This document shows positions 34,553 through 46,629 of a stretch of 64,000 nucleotides of DNA, piece after piece (position 1 is the first letter of the stretch; the number at the start of each line of letters is the position of its first letter). The stretch is from Melieria omissa (Eukaryota > Arthropoda > Insecta > Diptera > Ulidiidae): positions 152,263,920 to 152,327,919 of the forward strand of contig OZ020267.1 of NCBI GenBank assembly GCA_963971225.1. Direction: 5' to 3'. The notes below the pieces were generated by a model that saw nothing but the letters and a program-made list of their open reading frames with translations, made no database searches and was not told where the DNA came from. The position numbers were made by a program, and so were the translations under genes.

Positions 34553-35020
34553 TTGATTAATAAAGATTTTGTTTTGAAAAATTTCAATTTGAGTTTTGAC
34601 TTCAAATGGCATCTCATCCAATGCACTCATCCAATATATCGAAGCATTTTGTATTACAATTTCATGGTGATTTCATAGCAAACGCAATTAAATGTGTAAA
34701 TTATTAGGTATTTGTTTCATTTCAAACAAAAAAGTTAATTGTGATAAAATGTCAAACTGTCAATGTCAAAATAAAAAAGAGCTTGGCTGCTTCGGATGCC
34801 TAAAAATATCTGCAAAAATAAGCGCAACCGCAATGTGTGTGTAAAATGCCTTGAAAGTGTTTAAAAAGTTCTATAAAATATTTCCATTTTATTTTATTTT
34901 AAGTTAAAAAGTTTTGGTTTTTAAATAAACGTTCGTTTTTGTACTAACTCCCATATATGAGGGTCATAAACGACCCTAAGGTAAGATTAGTCGTTTTATT
35001 CTAACGTAGGTCTACGGTTA

Positions 35021-38000
35021 AATGCCCAAAAATAGTCATTTTGACTGCCTATATAAAATTTTCAACAAATCTTACTGATAAATAGACAAACACGCATCTT
35101 CAATTACGAAATATGAACATTCCAAATAATTGCAAACATTTAAAAAAAAATATTATAGTAATTTCGTAAGACAATAAGGACTTCGAAGGGCCTAAGGTTT
35201 TTTAGTTTGAGGGTCAACTCGTATAGAATATAGAAACCACTTTATTAGCCCAACTCCGATTTCAAAGTGTGGTTTTAACATGAAAATTGTTTGCCTTTAT
35301 AATTGAACTGAATTTTAAAGTCTATGACACTTGGCAACCCTTTTCTCTGCAGCACATCACACCGCGGAAAATGCAGAAAAGGCATAAAGTTCCATGATTG
35401 ATGTGTATCGTACACAGACAGCAAACGACTCAACTCCAGCAACAAACATAAATTTCTTAGCCAATGTAGCACCAAATAATCACCGAAATTGCAAACAACA
35501 ATGCACATAAATTATTTGTTTTTCTTTTTGAAAAAGCACTAAACGTCAGAAAGCAGCGAACAATTCATCAAATTTCATGGAGTTGTGCAGTTAGAGAACC
35601 TTTTACAGATCTTCAATCGCACATTAGAAGCAACACTTTCCTTTTTATACAACAAAGTCTTTGCCATCGCCTCATTTCACTTGAATCGCAATCAGTCAAT
35701 CTATTCTCAAACTCGTCCAAGATATTTCGCTTCCCTAAAATTAGCCTCAGCAATAATTCAGTCTGCATATAAATAAACCAACGTGCGCTGTGTTGTTGCC
35801 GCCATTAGTTGCGCTGCCCACGTCAGCGTTGAGTTTGTTCGCCGTCAGCAACGAGAGCAGCGACTTGTATCCGCCGCATTTGATCCGCAAGCCAAGTGCG
35901 ATGTGCGTAAATTCACGCACATCCTGCTTCGGGCGCATGAAGCACACTTAGGCGCGGCCCAGGACGACCTTCAGGAAATTGAATGAAATTGACAATTGGC
36001 CGCTGGCTTCTGCACGACCAGCGCAATCACCAACTTTCGCCTGGATACTTCTGCATGAAGGCAGACAAAAGTAGTCGGAGTTGTCGGCGCAGTGTCACTT
36101 AACTTGCGTGAGGAAAGTTCGACAGCCGGCCGAAGGGAGTCGCTCCCTGTGTGCGTTTGGTCTTTGTGTCAGCGCAGCTGCCTCACGTTATTTGTCTTCC
36201 TGTGGTCTCTGAGCAATAAAAAAAAGTATTTGATTTTTTTTTGCTAGCTCTGCGACACTTTAATGCGCCCATACTGTGGGCATATTTTTCACCATAACGC
36301 CGACAACTGTCAATGCGTTGAAAATGAGATGTCAACGCACGAGAAAAGCCGCCAACACGAGCGCCACCGGCTGGCTGCCCGCTGGCAGTACATCAAATGC
36401 TCAGCGCGTACAACAATAAATTTTCGTGCAAATTGCACATCGCCGTGTCTGCTCATCTGCATAAATATGTGTGTGTGTGTGTGTGTAGAGAGAGAATTTT
36501 CTTTTTTCACTTTCAATTTTTTCGCCATCGCATTTCTTTTTCACGCTTAATTTTGTAATTTATGCAAAAGTGGACAATGGACGAACGCAGCTGTCCGTCC
36601 AGACAGCTGGATGGATGGATTTGTGCAATGTGCAACAGATGCGCCATTTCGGCGCGGCAAACAATACGAAAATTAATCTTTTTGTTGACAATAAAATGGC
36701 AAAGTTATAGTGGCATCCGCAGGAATGCGACAGCAAAAGCTTTATTAAGCGCGGCGGATAATTTACGAGGCGACTCGTGACGTATCGCATAAAGCGGCAC
36801 AGCTGGTCACCCACCTAGCCGGCGGCCAACGTCGTGGCCACGACCCAATGTGACAAAAGCGAAATTGAATTTTCGCAAGAATTTCAATTTAACGCAACGC
36901 GCCGGAAAAGCGAGCGCCGCCTCCAGCGTTCAGATGTCATTAACGCGGCGAGAAGATCGTCGCTCAAGCTGCCAGCTTAGGTGCTGCAGCGCGCGAACGC
37001 ACTTAATTAGCGATGAATGTCAAATTATTTACGGCGGCAGTTCAGCTAACAAAATTGGCAAAAAACGAGAGAAGAAAATGTCAGCGCGGAAAATGGCCAT
37101 AAACGCTGCTGCTCACTTGACGGCCGGGTCAGCTGGTCAGCCAGTCTGTCAGTCAGCCTGATTGCAGTTTGCACAGTTTTCTTGTTGCATTGTGAGTTCC
37201 GGCGCTGTCAGCTGACACACGGTGACAGATTGAAAGTTGAAAGTTGATTGACCTCTGGCGGCCGTTGAGAACTCTCCTGACAGTCGCCTGTCATTCAATG
37301 ATCAACAATGGCGGTTGGCATTTGCTTCCGGGCGGCGCGAATGCGACGCACACGCTGACAATTGACAAATCATTCTTGTCAAATGGCGCGCGGAATTGTG
37401 CTGACATTTCGCCTGTGATCTGAAAATCTCACTAAAGTCGAAAGAGATAAATTGTTCATTATTTTGTTTGATGTCAATGCGAAATTGCTGCCAAAAATAT
37501 TCAGGTTTTAATGAATGTTTTAAGCGATTGCAATGTGTCGGCTGGACTGCTGGGCATTTGTAAAAAAAAATGAAAGATATTAAAAACATGAATTAAACTC
37601 AAATTTAGTTCTATTTATTTTTACTTCTAAGTTAAGTAATAATTTGTAACATAAAATTATTTTTGGGCATTTACAAAGCTAACAAATTAGTTACCGAAAA
37701 ATGTATAGGAACCTTGGATCATTAGTTCACTTTGATCAGTAGTGAAATTATTCAATTCATATTACATATAGAGTAGACAAGATTTTGACACGCCTTCATA
37801 TTTCTTCATAAATAGAAAAAAACAACATGACAAATATTTTGTCAAAAAGGTTTTCTGATTCATTGAAGTGCAGCCCACACTCGATCAGTTTTTTGCGATT
37901 CGCTGGCCACCACAAACAATTTTATGTTAGATGTGCTGCTGACAATACAGTAACGACTTCCTAGAATTTTCTTGGAGTTTTATATTTTGTTTGAAACCCC

Positions 38001-38271
38001 ACCAAGTTTGAAACTGTAGTCAATTATTCTAGGTTAATTTTTTAATATATTAATTTTTGAAATTCTACCTGGTTCACGGAATAACATTTTTGTATTGAAA
38101 ATTGTAATGAATTTCTAATTAATTAATAAATTAATAATTATAATAAATTAATAATTATAATAAATTATTATTAATTTATATTATTATTATTAATAAAATT
38201 ATACAAAATTAATAATGTGAAAATTTTTCTATTTTTAGAAATTTCTTCTACGAAACACTTTGTAACCAATA
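35021..38271. other. non-coding stretch
   Basis: Mixed sequence contains a GC-richer stretch (35780-37170) whose short frames on both strands show no domain. An AT-only patch lies at 38115-38210 with overlapping TTAATAA repeats. A GT run is at 36470-36486. No gene is supported. Confidence 0.4.
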
Positions 38272-39110
38272 CCACTGCACAACACAAACAAAAATAACAA
38301 GGTTCTGACAACGGATTCTGGTAGAGGGGACCAAAAAAAAATTTACGTGTATGGGCGTTTTGAAGGTTTACGTCTGAATTTTTTTTTAGGGGGGGTCAAA
38401 GTTTTCCCCCTTTTGCACATTCTTATGGTGAATCGGCATACGAAAACCATGTAACCTTACATTTTAGGTATATGATGTTTTCAGCAATTTGGTGTAAAAC
38501 ACTACGAGGAATATTTTTGTGGAGCATTTTAACTCTGTAGCTACTATTTTTATGGGTCAATTTGACCCTTTTTTTCTAAAATGCCAAAAATGTCCTGTAA
38601 AACAGGACTTTTTAAGGAAAAAATATACCACGAAAATATTCACCATAAAATTCTACTGTAGGTTTCTGAATACATCAAAGCTCAGAAATTAACTTCAACG
38701 CCAGAATTAAGCCAAATCTGAAAATGTGTTTAAGTTTTCAAATCGTACTTAATCAAAATTGGTACTAAAATCTCCTACAAAACTTGATTTTTTAGAGTTA
38801 GTGTGTATGGGAAAAATTTTGAGTGCAAAATTTCACTATAACTCACCGTACAAAAGAAAGTTCTAGATATAATATATATAAATATAAAAATGAGAACAAT
38901 TTTGGGTATTTATATTTTGTTCTCCTCTACCAGAATCCGTTGTCAGAACCTGGTTATTTAAAAAAAATTGATTTTGTTGTGCAGTGTACTCAGTGGAGAA
39001 AAATAAGAAAAATTTTGGGCATTTATATTTTGGTCTCCTCTACCAGAATCCGTTGTCAGAACCTTGTTATTTAAAAAAAAATTTGATTTTGTTGTGCAGT
39101 GTACTCAGTG
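38272..39110. mobile_element. long-TIR non-coding element with tandemly duplicated right end
   Basis: The left terminus starts CACTGCACAAC (38273) and continues through AATAACAAGGTTCTGACAACGG, TTCTGGTAGAGGGGACC. The same sequence occurs in reverse complement at the right end (39032-39101), giving inverted repeats of about 55-70 bp. TA lies just outside both ends, with one extra C at the left. The right terminus exists twice, with a period of about 113-115 bp (inner copy ending near 38995), and the duplicate also includes the external TACTCAGTG. The interior is AT-rich and has no transposase. It is likely a non-autonomous DNA transposon; the superfamily is not certain. Confidence 0.7.
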
Positions 39111-39916
39111 TTTTTTCTCAATATTTCTGATAATGTACTTAAAACACAAACAGAATAATACACAATATGATGAATATTTATGAATCAACCAAACAAAAAA
39201 CAAGAATGTCAGTGCCAAACAAAACACAACGACTTCTTTGTCTGATGCGTATTTTTCTTTTTGTTTTTGTTGTATTTCAAATAAAAGCGCCACACCCTAA
39301 ACCACACCAAGCCAATTCGCACAGCCTAATGCAAAAATTCCTGCCGTAAACGCTAAAAATCACTTTGACAGTCTTAAAAGAAATTGGCAGCCTAAGAACT
39401 TCTAATCACCATCGATCTGTGTCTTCTTTGAATTTGCAAAACAACTCTCGGCAAAAAAATATAAAAAATACTAAACCCCCAAATACCATAAAAGCACTTC
39501 AAATCCCTGAATACGCGCAGTGAAGAACACAACAATAACAACGAGCACAGCAATCACGCTGATGCCACACACCAACAACACCGCATAAATCCCCCCTTTG
39601 CGATTGGCAGCGTTTGCAGCGACCGCGTCCAACATTCGTTCGGTCGCTGCGCGCGTGCAGGCACAACTTACGCAGCGCGCACGCATCGAGCCAGCGCCAG
39701 CACAAAGCATCGGAAGTCAAAGACACGGGCCCAACTCGAAATGGAACCAACGCAACAACAACAACGAGAACAACACAAGACACAAAAGCAAACGAAAAGT
39801 GGAGCAACAGCAATCAACCAATCGAAGACCGTCTGCCCTCGTGGAACCAGACACACAACATAAAAATAGCAAAGTGCCATAAGCAAATTGACACAACAAC
39901 AACAACAACATTGAGT
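39111..39916. other. non-coding stretch before a possible exon
   Basis: AT-rich sequence gives way to a GC-rich patch (39590-39720) and CAA-rich sequence (39755-39775, 39893-39910). This composition resembles fly 5'-UTRs, but no promoter element can be named with confidence. Confidence 0.35.
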
Positions 39917-40192
39917 ATGTTCAAGAAACTGATAAAACAGTGCCCAATAAGTAACGGAAAGAAAACAATAAAACAAAAGAAGACGCACACACAGAAATTG
40001 AGCAACTTGGAAGCCGAAGACGACCCCAAAGACCCGGCCACCGCAGACAGACGGCCCAGCCCAGCCAACCGAACGAACGAACGAACGGTGGCTGGACGGA
40101 TGTGCGACGATAGTCAAAGTATATTCTATACTTATTTTGTTGTTGTACATGTGCCCACACGCACCTACTTTGTACAATACAAAGTCGATTGA
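39917..40192 (+). CDS. possible small ORF in an exon ending at a splice donor (91 aa)
   Basis: The ATG at 39917 follows CAA repeats and opens a 91-codon frame ending in TGA (40190-40192). The first half is Lys-rich (MFKKLIKQ, then KKTIKQKKTHTQK). An acidic stretch (EAEDDPKD) follows, then an Arg/Pro/Ser-rich part, then a Tyr/Val-rich tail. An excellent splice donor, ACCAAAAA|GTAAGTAAAA, lies just downstream (GT at 40217-40218). The ORF may therefore be an upstream frame in a 5'-UTR exon ending at 40216. No domain is recognised. A 202-codon minus-strand frame covers the same DNA but is Cys/Val/Phe-rich and opposite CAA repeats. Real translation is uncertain. Confidence 0.28.
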   Translation: MFKKLIKQCPISNGKKTIKQKKTHTQKLSNLEAEDDPKDPATADRRPSPANRTNERTVAGRMCDDSQSIFYTYFVVVHVPTRTYFVQYKVD

Positions 40193-42378
40193 AACTGAAA
40201 AAAAAAATACCAAAAAGTAAGTAAAAGCAAATCGAATAGTTTCAGCCGCTTGTGGTCTGCTTTGATTTTGTTTCATTTGTTTTTCACTTCATTTCATTTT
40301 ATATTATTTGTTTATTTTGTTGCTATATTTATTTCCCCAATTTAATTTCATTCCATTTCATTGGTTTTCATTTCAATTTCAATTGTGGCTTCATGCCGCT
40401 TGCAGTGGCCAAAGTATTATAACACAATTTCGTTCACTGAGGGCAGCGAAGGGTAGCGGCGAAGTGACACTTTGATGTCAACTCGATTTAATGAAGAGCC
40501 AAATTGGCATTTCCATAAACCGGGACAGTTTTAAGAAGTGGAAACAAAAACAACAACAACTTTTATGTTGCCTGGTAGCTGTGAATTTAAGTAGCGCGAG
40601 CGTGTCTAATGGGCAGAGAAGCCATAGTCCGTCGCATTGTATCGCCTTCTAAAATCTCGGCTGCATAACCCGTCTGACCTGCAACTTCTTATAAATCAGC
40701 TCATGTTTTCTAAAACACATTCATGAATAGCACTAAAAGTTATCGCGAGAAGAGTGGACGTCTTGTCTTGAGTAATTATTTCAAATGTTCGATGTTCGAG
40801 TGCGACTTGTGTCAATTTGTGTGTTGGTTTTTCTGATTAGGTTGTTGTCAAATGTTGGCTTCACGCATGCAGTTTGCATGATGATGATGAAATCAAAGGG
40901 TGGTTTTCATAATAATCTGCGAGCACATTTAGTTGAATGAGTCGTTGCGAAACGGCCAATCATTGTGGACTTTTTGATAGTGAAAATGATTTGAAGGTGA
41001 TTTTCGAAAGCTTAGCAGAGCAGCAGAAGAATGGGGCTGAAGTAAAACTATGGAATGGAAGTTTGAAGAAGCCCATGACATATGAAGAACATAACCAATT
41101 TGGGTCTTTTTGGATAAATATTTTTAGATGTTTATTTAAGCATTTACATTGCATAATTTATTGTACACTGGCAAGGCCCCGCGGTTTTGCACGCAAATTT
41201 GAAATAAATGGACCCAATAAATCAGGGTTTTTCATACACCACTGTATGGGAGTCCCTTCTGTGCAGTGTCCAATCCATTCCTCCTATCAAAGGATGTGAT
41301 CCAGTTTAATTGATGTGCGACTTACAGTTCCAAAGTTACGCGGAAAAATGGAGCCACAAAAAATTTGCCACGCCTGTTGTCCAACGTCCATTAGATTTTT
41401 ACCAGTGTACACATCTATGGGATGACGGTTTTGAAAACTTCAATGCTACCCGACTTATTATTCTGAAGCCATTCCACATTAAAAATTTTGGTTGTTTGGG
41501 ACCTCATTTCCCCTTTCGAATGACACATATAAATAGTAAGTCTGTGCCAAAAGTCATTGATGTGTAACCTGTGGGTCCAAAGCTATTCAAAACATTTTGA
41601 TCGCTTGACAAGTTCCACGCCCCTTGTCTAACGATTATGCAATTTTACCCGTAAAACGATAAACCTGAAAAGTGGTCCTGTACCGAATCTCAATGCTGTC
41701 CGACCTAAGATATTCCATAATACAAAATTAGGTTGTATGAGAGGTGTCACGCCCACATGTCACATCATATTCGCACTATGTGGTTTACGGCGATTCAGTA
41801 AAGACGAACATTCCGTAAAAGATTCAGCCCAATCGGCCGTCTAGTTTTTTAGTTCTAACCAATAAACAAACAAAAAACAGACATGCAGTTATATATTTAA
41901 ATATATCGCACATCGTTGCAAAAATACAGTTAAGTCTCTCTTCATGTCATAAGTTTGATGTTATTTGATCGCTGTAGGTCAATGCAAAGAGTCCTAACTC
42001 AAATTGTGTCACTTTTGACGAAATAAATTTTTGTTAAAATGAATTTTAAGCAAAATTCTGACCATTTTTGTATATATTTTTAATTATTAAAATTAATTAT
42101 GAATTTTCAAAATTTTTTTTTCAACTTTTTAACTGTCATTTATAATTATTAAATTCAGAAAAAGTGGCATAACTTGAAATAATTCGGAAATTATTGAATT
42201 AAAATATCATTAAAACAGTCACAACTCAAAATTTTTGATTTTCTAGTGTAAAATAAAAAACAAAATTCTTGCAACTTTTCATAAAGCATAATCTGTAAGG
42301 ATTTTCTACTGAACGGTCTATACGTTATTTGAAAAAATTTTGAGTTGTGTCACTTTTGTTGTGGGTGTGCGATATGTA
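40193..42378. other. non-coding stretch
   Basis: AT-rich sequence follows the possible donor. The segment 41160-41900 (with CACGCCCACATGTCAC and CCCAATCGGCCGTCTAG) looks like an old dispersed repeat without definable ends. At 41995-42360 the motif GTGTCACTTTTG appears twice, with an inverted AGTCACAACTCAAAA between the copies. No gene is supported. Confidence 0.4.
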
Positions 42379-43279
42379 CACAGTCCAACAATTATGTATT
42401 AATACTCGAACCATATCTCAGCAACCAAGCGCGCCATCTGTGTGCCAGTATATGCGTTTTGAAGCTTTAACCTTCCTCTACTAACTTTCAAAATTTAATG
42501 ACATTTGGTTGACATTTAAGATTTATTAAAATTCATTTTGCAAAACATGTTTTCGTTTGATGTTGAAATTTTTACATGGAGCAAAGAGCGGTCATTACAC
42601 ATTAAACATCGTTGCAGCCGCAGAAAATGATCCAAACTTCCTGAAAACAATTGTTACGAGTGATGAAACATGGTGCTTCCAATACAATCCAGAAACCAAA
42701 CGTCAAAGTGCGGAATGGAAATCAAAAAACTCACCACAAGCCAAAACAACACGAAAAGTTCCATCAAAAATCAAAACAATGCTCATCACATTCTTCGATA
42801 GCAAAGAAATTATCCACAAAGAATTTGTTCCAACTGGTCACACACTTACTGCTGCATATTACCTCGAAGTTTTAAAGCGTTTGATGGCCAGAATCCGACG
42901 TATTCGACCAGAATACCGCGATCCAAAAAGTTGGTCTCTGTTGCACAATAATGCACCGAAGCACATAGCACTCATTGTTCGTTAATTTTGGCTCGGAATC
43001 AGGTCTGTGTGTTGAATCATTCGCCGTATTCACCTGATTTGGCACCGTGGGACTTCTCTTTGTTTCCGAAACTGAAATTGAAGTTGAAAGGATGCTTTTT
43101 TGATGACATTCCGAGGGCACTGGAGGAAATTCCGAAAAATGAGCTGAAACAAGTTGATGTAACAAGTTTTTGAATCAGGAAGAGAATATTTCGAATAAGT
43201 ATACCGAAAAATGAGCAGATATCGTGTTTGAATTGTGTTTTCTAGAGCCAGTTTTAATACATAATTGTTGGACTGTGTA
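42377..43279 (+). mobile_element. internally deleted mariner element
   Basis: The element 42379-43277 is 899 bp. Its terminal repeats match over 24 bp, starting CACAGTCCAACAATTATGTA, and TA flanks both ends (42377-42378, 43278-43279). It is about 400 bp shorter than a complete mariner. The missing part is the start of the transposase gene, as the remaining frame begins in the region just before the first catalytic Asp. It is a third mariner lineage, distinct in both ends and protein from the copies at 13888 and 56798. Confidence 0.9.
42557..43198 (+). pseudogene. mariner transposase, truncated and frameshifted
   Basis: The first frame carries the block around the first catalytic Asp at 42662 (TSDETWCFQYNPETKRQSAE). 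The second catalytic position reads Asn at 42947 (LLHNNAPKH). An in-frame TAA lies at 42983-42985. After a one-base shift the third Asp appears at 43051 (SPDLAPWDF), and KLKLKLKGCFFDD follows. A further shift restores a likely original end, REYFE plus TAA at 43196-43198. The distance between the second and third catalytic positions is 104 bases, one short of the 34-residue spacing. The N-terminal DNA-binding domain is absent. The Asp-to-Asn change alone would abolish catalysis. Confidence 0.88.
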
Positions 43280-43449
43280 TGTAAGTCGATTCGTCTAACA
43301 ACGTGACCGATACAGTTTCTAAATAAGATTCCTGACAAAATTGATTATCGGACTGCAGAGGCAAATTTTGGTCGAGTGAAATTCTTGAAACAGACAAATT
43401 TGCAATGCTTTGTGATTCCGCCAGTGCGTAAGCTCTGCTTTCAAACTTT

Positions 43450-43537
43450 AGCCTTGAAGTATTTCCCTTCTTTCGTCGTTAAAGTTCCCTTCTTTCGTTC
43501 GTTCAGCCTTGAAGTATTTCCCCTTCTTTCGCCGTTG
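43450..43537. repeat. 55-bp tandem duplication
   Basis: AGCCTTGAAGTATTTCCC, followed by CTTCTTTCG(T/C)CGTT, occurs at 43450 and again at 43505. Confidence 0.85.
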
Positions 43538-46500
43538 TTATTCTTTATGATTGAAATCAAGAAGAAAAAACCCATCAACATTATGGCATCAAAAGCAACA
43601 CCAGCAACAATAACACTAACAGAAAAACAAAAGTATTTATTCCATCAAAAACAAAAACAACGACAGCATTTGCCTAAATCATCTTAGCATGAATCCATAA
43701 AATATTTGCCGCTGATAAGAAAATCGTATGCCACAAAAAAAAGCACACATACACATACAAAAGCAGACGCAAACTTTCCGCCAAAGAATCAAAAATTATC
43801 TGCAGCAACGAAATGAAAAAACAACAAGAAAAAATCTTGGTTTTGGCGCACATTTCGCGCCCATTGTCAACGCTACAGTTCTTGTGCACCAACAACAATA
43901 TTGCTGTCATTGTTTGCAATATTGTTGTTGTGCTGCTGTTGCTTGTGATAACACAACTTTGCTGTGATAAGCAACAACTACTAACTTGCCGTCGCTGCGC
44001 ACAAATTGTGGCCAAGCATTGCTAAAAATGCACACAAAAACAAAGTCAATGAAACTGAAGGGAAAAATTAAAAATACTAAAGTGGACTGTGGAGCGCGAC
44101 GCAGTTCTTGGTCCACAAGTATGGCGAGCAGCCATCGATGGTGCAAAGGCAGTGCTGTCATTTGCGCTTAAACGCTCATAATACGCTCACTTATTTTTAT
44201 GAGCACTCACAGCGCTCCGACGCAACCCAACTCGACACCGTCACTGCCTCAACCATTCGCAGTGGCTTAAGACGGCAGCGTGCGGCAGCGACAACAACAA
44301 CAACAACATGCGACAACGACAATGTGCCATGGCGTGGCGTAGCTAAAGTGAAGCATTAAGTGTGTAAGCGTAGCGCGTAAGACGTTATTTTCGTCTCGTA
44401 AATTTAATCAGTCCGCCATAAAAAATGACGACGACGGAAATGTTGGCGACGTCGCTCGCTTTTGGCTGGGCTAACAGTCGGCTTTATTGTTGTTGTTGCA
44501 GCAGTTGACTCGAAGCAGTTGCCTATTGCTTGTGGTGTTTTTATTGTTGTTGTTGCAATGGTTGTTCTTCTGCTGTTAAGTGCTACTGTTGGTTGCTTTA
44601 TATTCGCTTTTTTGCCCCACTTGTCTCCCCTTTTTTCTTGCTTACTTTACGTATGTGTTTTCTTATTATTGCTTCTTTATTATTAGGATTTTCTTTTGTG
44701 GTCGTTGTTGTTGTATTTGAGTTGAGAACATTATTGCTGCACGATAAGTGAATGGAAAGGGGGTCACAAGGTGCCGATATGGTGCGACAGTGCTTGTGAT
44801 AAAGAAGCAAAAGTGTTGAAAGCTGTAAGGGGGGAAAGGGGAGAGAGAATTTTAATGAACCTAGAAACTTTTCTATGCTATGACACTTTCTAAACTATGA
44901 CACTTTGGCAACCCTATGATGCACAAAATGCTGTAAATTGTAAACAATTAAACTTTTAAAATATCTAAATAAGAACAGAAATTCAAATGATCAATCAAAC
45001 AATAATTCAATTCAATAGGCAATTTAATTCAATTTTTTTATTAGGTTTTTTCTTATTGTTTTATTATTTGTTTTATTTTTTTATTATTATTTTTTTATTA
45101 TTATTTTTTTATTATTATTTGTTTTATTTGATTTATTTTTTTATTATTTTTTTATAATTTTTTTAATTGTTATTTTCTTTATTATTATTTTTTTCTTTAA
45201 ACTGCCACTTCTTGCGATAAAACTTGTCTCTTTCTCTCTCTCTCTTTTCTGTTGCGCACAAAACCATTAACCAACCATTAACTAATAAACTAGAGATTTG
45301 CTTTTAACAACAACAACAACAACAAAACTCTCAGGCAACTTAACTCTGCAAAAAGTAAATTGTGAAAATTATGCACAAAGTTGGCCATGTTTCATGCGCG
45401 CACAGCAACCTGTCGCCGCTGCTGTCAATGTGAGTTGAAGCAACAACAAATTTTTAAAAAGAAAATGGTGCCATTAAATGTTAATGAATATTTAAAGGGT
45501 TACGTCGTCGGCGCTGCCAGTTCCTTCCTTCCTGTCTGTCTGTCTGCCTACATTGCGTCTGCTGTCGTAAGCCTTGCTTGAGCTGTCGCCTTGGGTTGCT
45601 GCGTGCTAAATTGTAAGATTAAAAAGTTCAAAATTCTTCATTTATTTACATTGTGGCATAAACATAATTAAAAGTTTCGGCTGAAAATTTGCAAATTCCC
45701 AATGAAAATTAAAATGAAAATGAAAACTCGATTAAAGTTGCCAAGAGTTGAGCACATTTGTGCTCACAATTTTGGCCAAAATTTAAATTTCTTTAAACCT
45801 ACACACACACATACATGTGCAGTATGTGTGTATGATACCCAATGATACATTTTTGCAGACAACTCCTTATCGCTTCAGTTGCTCGCTGTGCTGTGCGCTC
45901 ATTGCAGTCAACCAGAAGAATGTGAACGCTTCGTCAATCATGTGAAACTTTTGCTCGAACGCACACAATTGCTTAGCGACATTATTCAGCCAAACATTCA
46001 TTTACACTTTACAACAACAAACATCCAAAACTGAGCAACATGCTGAAAGGATTCCGCTGGCGCAAAGAAAGCGAGCCACATATGGCGGCCCGAACACGTA
46101 GATGAGCCATTAGGCTTACAAGAAAATTCTTGTGTGACTATTTACAACTCAATTAGGGGTGACTGCATTATGCCGCGTTTGCACTGACTATGTGTGGCAC
46201 TAAAATAAATTATATGTCAAGGTTGTTATTTGTTAAATTAAAAGCTGCCGCCATGCTAATCAGAATTGGAGTTGAGGGTTGATTGCTTCAATGCAATGCA
46301 TTGCTTGGTTGCTTCAATGAAATGAGGGAATGAGGGCGCAGATGTTGTTGCCAAAAGCGGTGTTCATCTGTCAGATGCGGAAATCAGTAACGTTTTGATG
46401 TCGCTGCAGGCAACAGTTGAGTTGCCGGCGCAACGAGATTCGTCCTCTTTCGCGGATGAATGCAAAAAATACATGGAAACTGTTGTCAAGGAAACCTTTG

Positions 46501-46629
46501 AGTAGATTCTTTGGTTCTTTCTGCTTCGGTACTTCTCTGAATGGGATGGGACATTAAGCAGCTGCCGAAGCTCATTAGAAAAACACCCACAATCTCATCC
46601 ATCACTTTTATGTGGACCCGCATCCATCA

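Larger units (their letters stand above)
33709..35020. mobile_element. TIR-bounded element enclosing a mariner remnant; superfamily uncertain
   Basis: Perfect 16-bp inverted repeats (ACCGTAGACCTACGTT) lie at 33711-33726 and 35003-35018, bounding 1308 bp. TA flanks both sides, which would fit Tc1/mariner. Read another way, the right end is TTAA followed by CCGTAGACC, and the left shows ATAA, one change from TTAA. That reading would fit a piggyBac-like element. Subterminal near-palindromes (GGGGTCGTTTTCGACC at 33727 and GGGTCATAAACGACCC at about 34961) and a 59-bp duplication (33756-33873) are unlike ordinary mariner ends. The enclosed transposase remnant is also off-centre, with about 450 bp after its stop. 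A mariner fragment nested in a TTAA element is the better fit, but not proven. Confidence 0.6.

Noticed and set aside
33298..35350. A 2-kb hAT-type element bounded by AGGGTTGCCAA at 33303 and TTGGCAACCCT at 35331
   Set aside because: The flanking 8-bp sequences do not match, and similarity ends after about 12 bases. The paired motif may be chance.
36263..36550. Cys/His-rich plus-strand frame resembling a zinc finger
   Set aside because: The Cys and His spacing does not fit a known finger, and the second half runs into a GT microsatellite encoding Cys-Val repeats.
39668..40276. Minus-strand frame of 202 codons
   Set aside because: It is Cys/Val/Phe-rich, lies opposite CAA repeats and has no domain. 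The plus-strand reading with a splice donor is at least as plausible.
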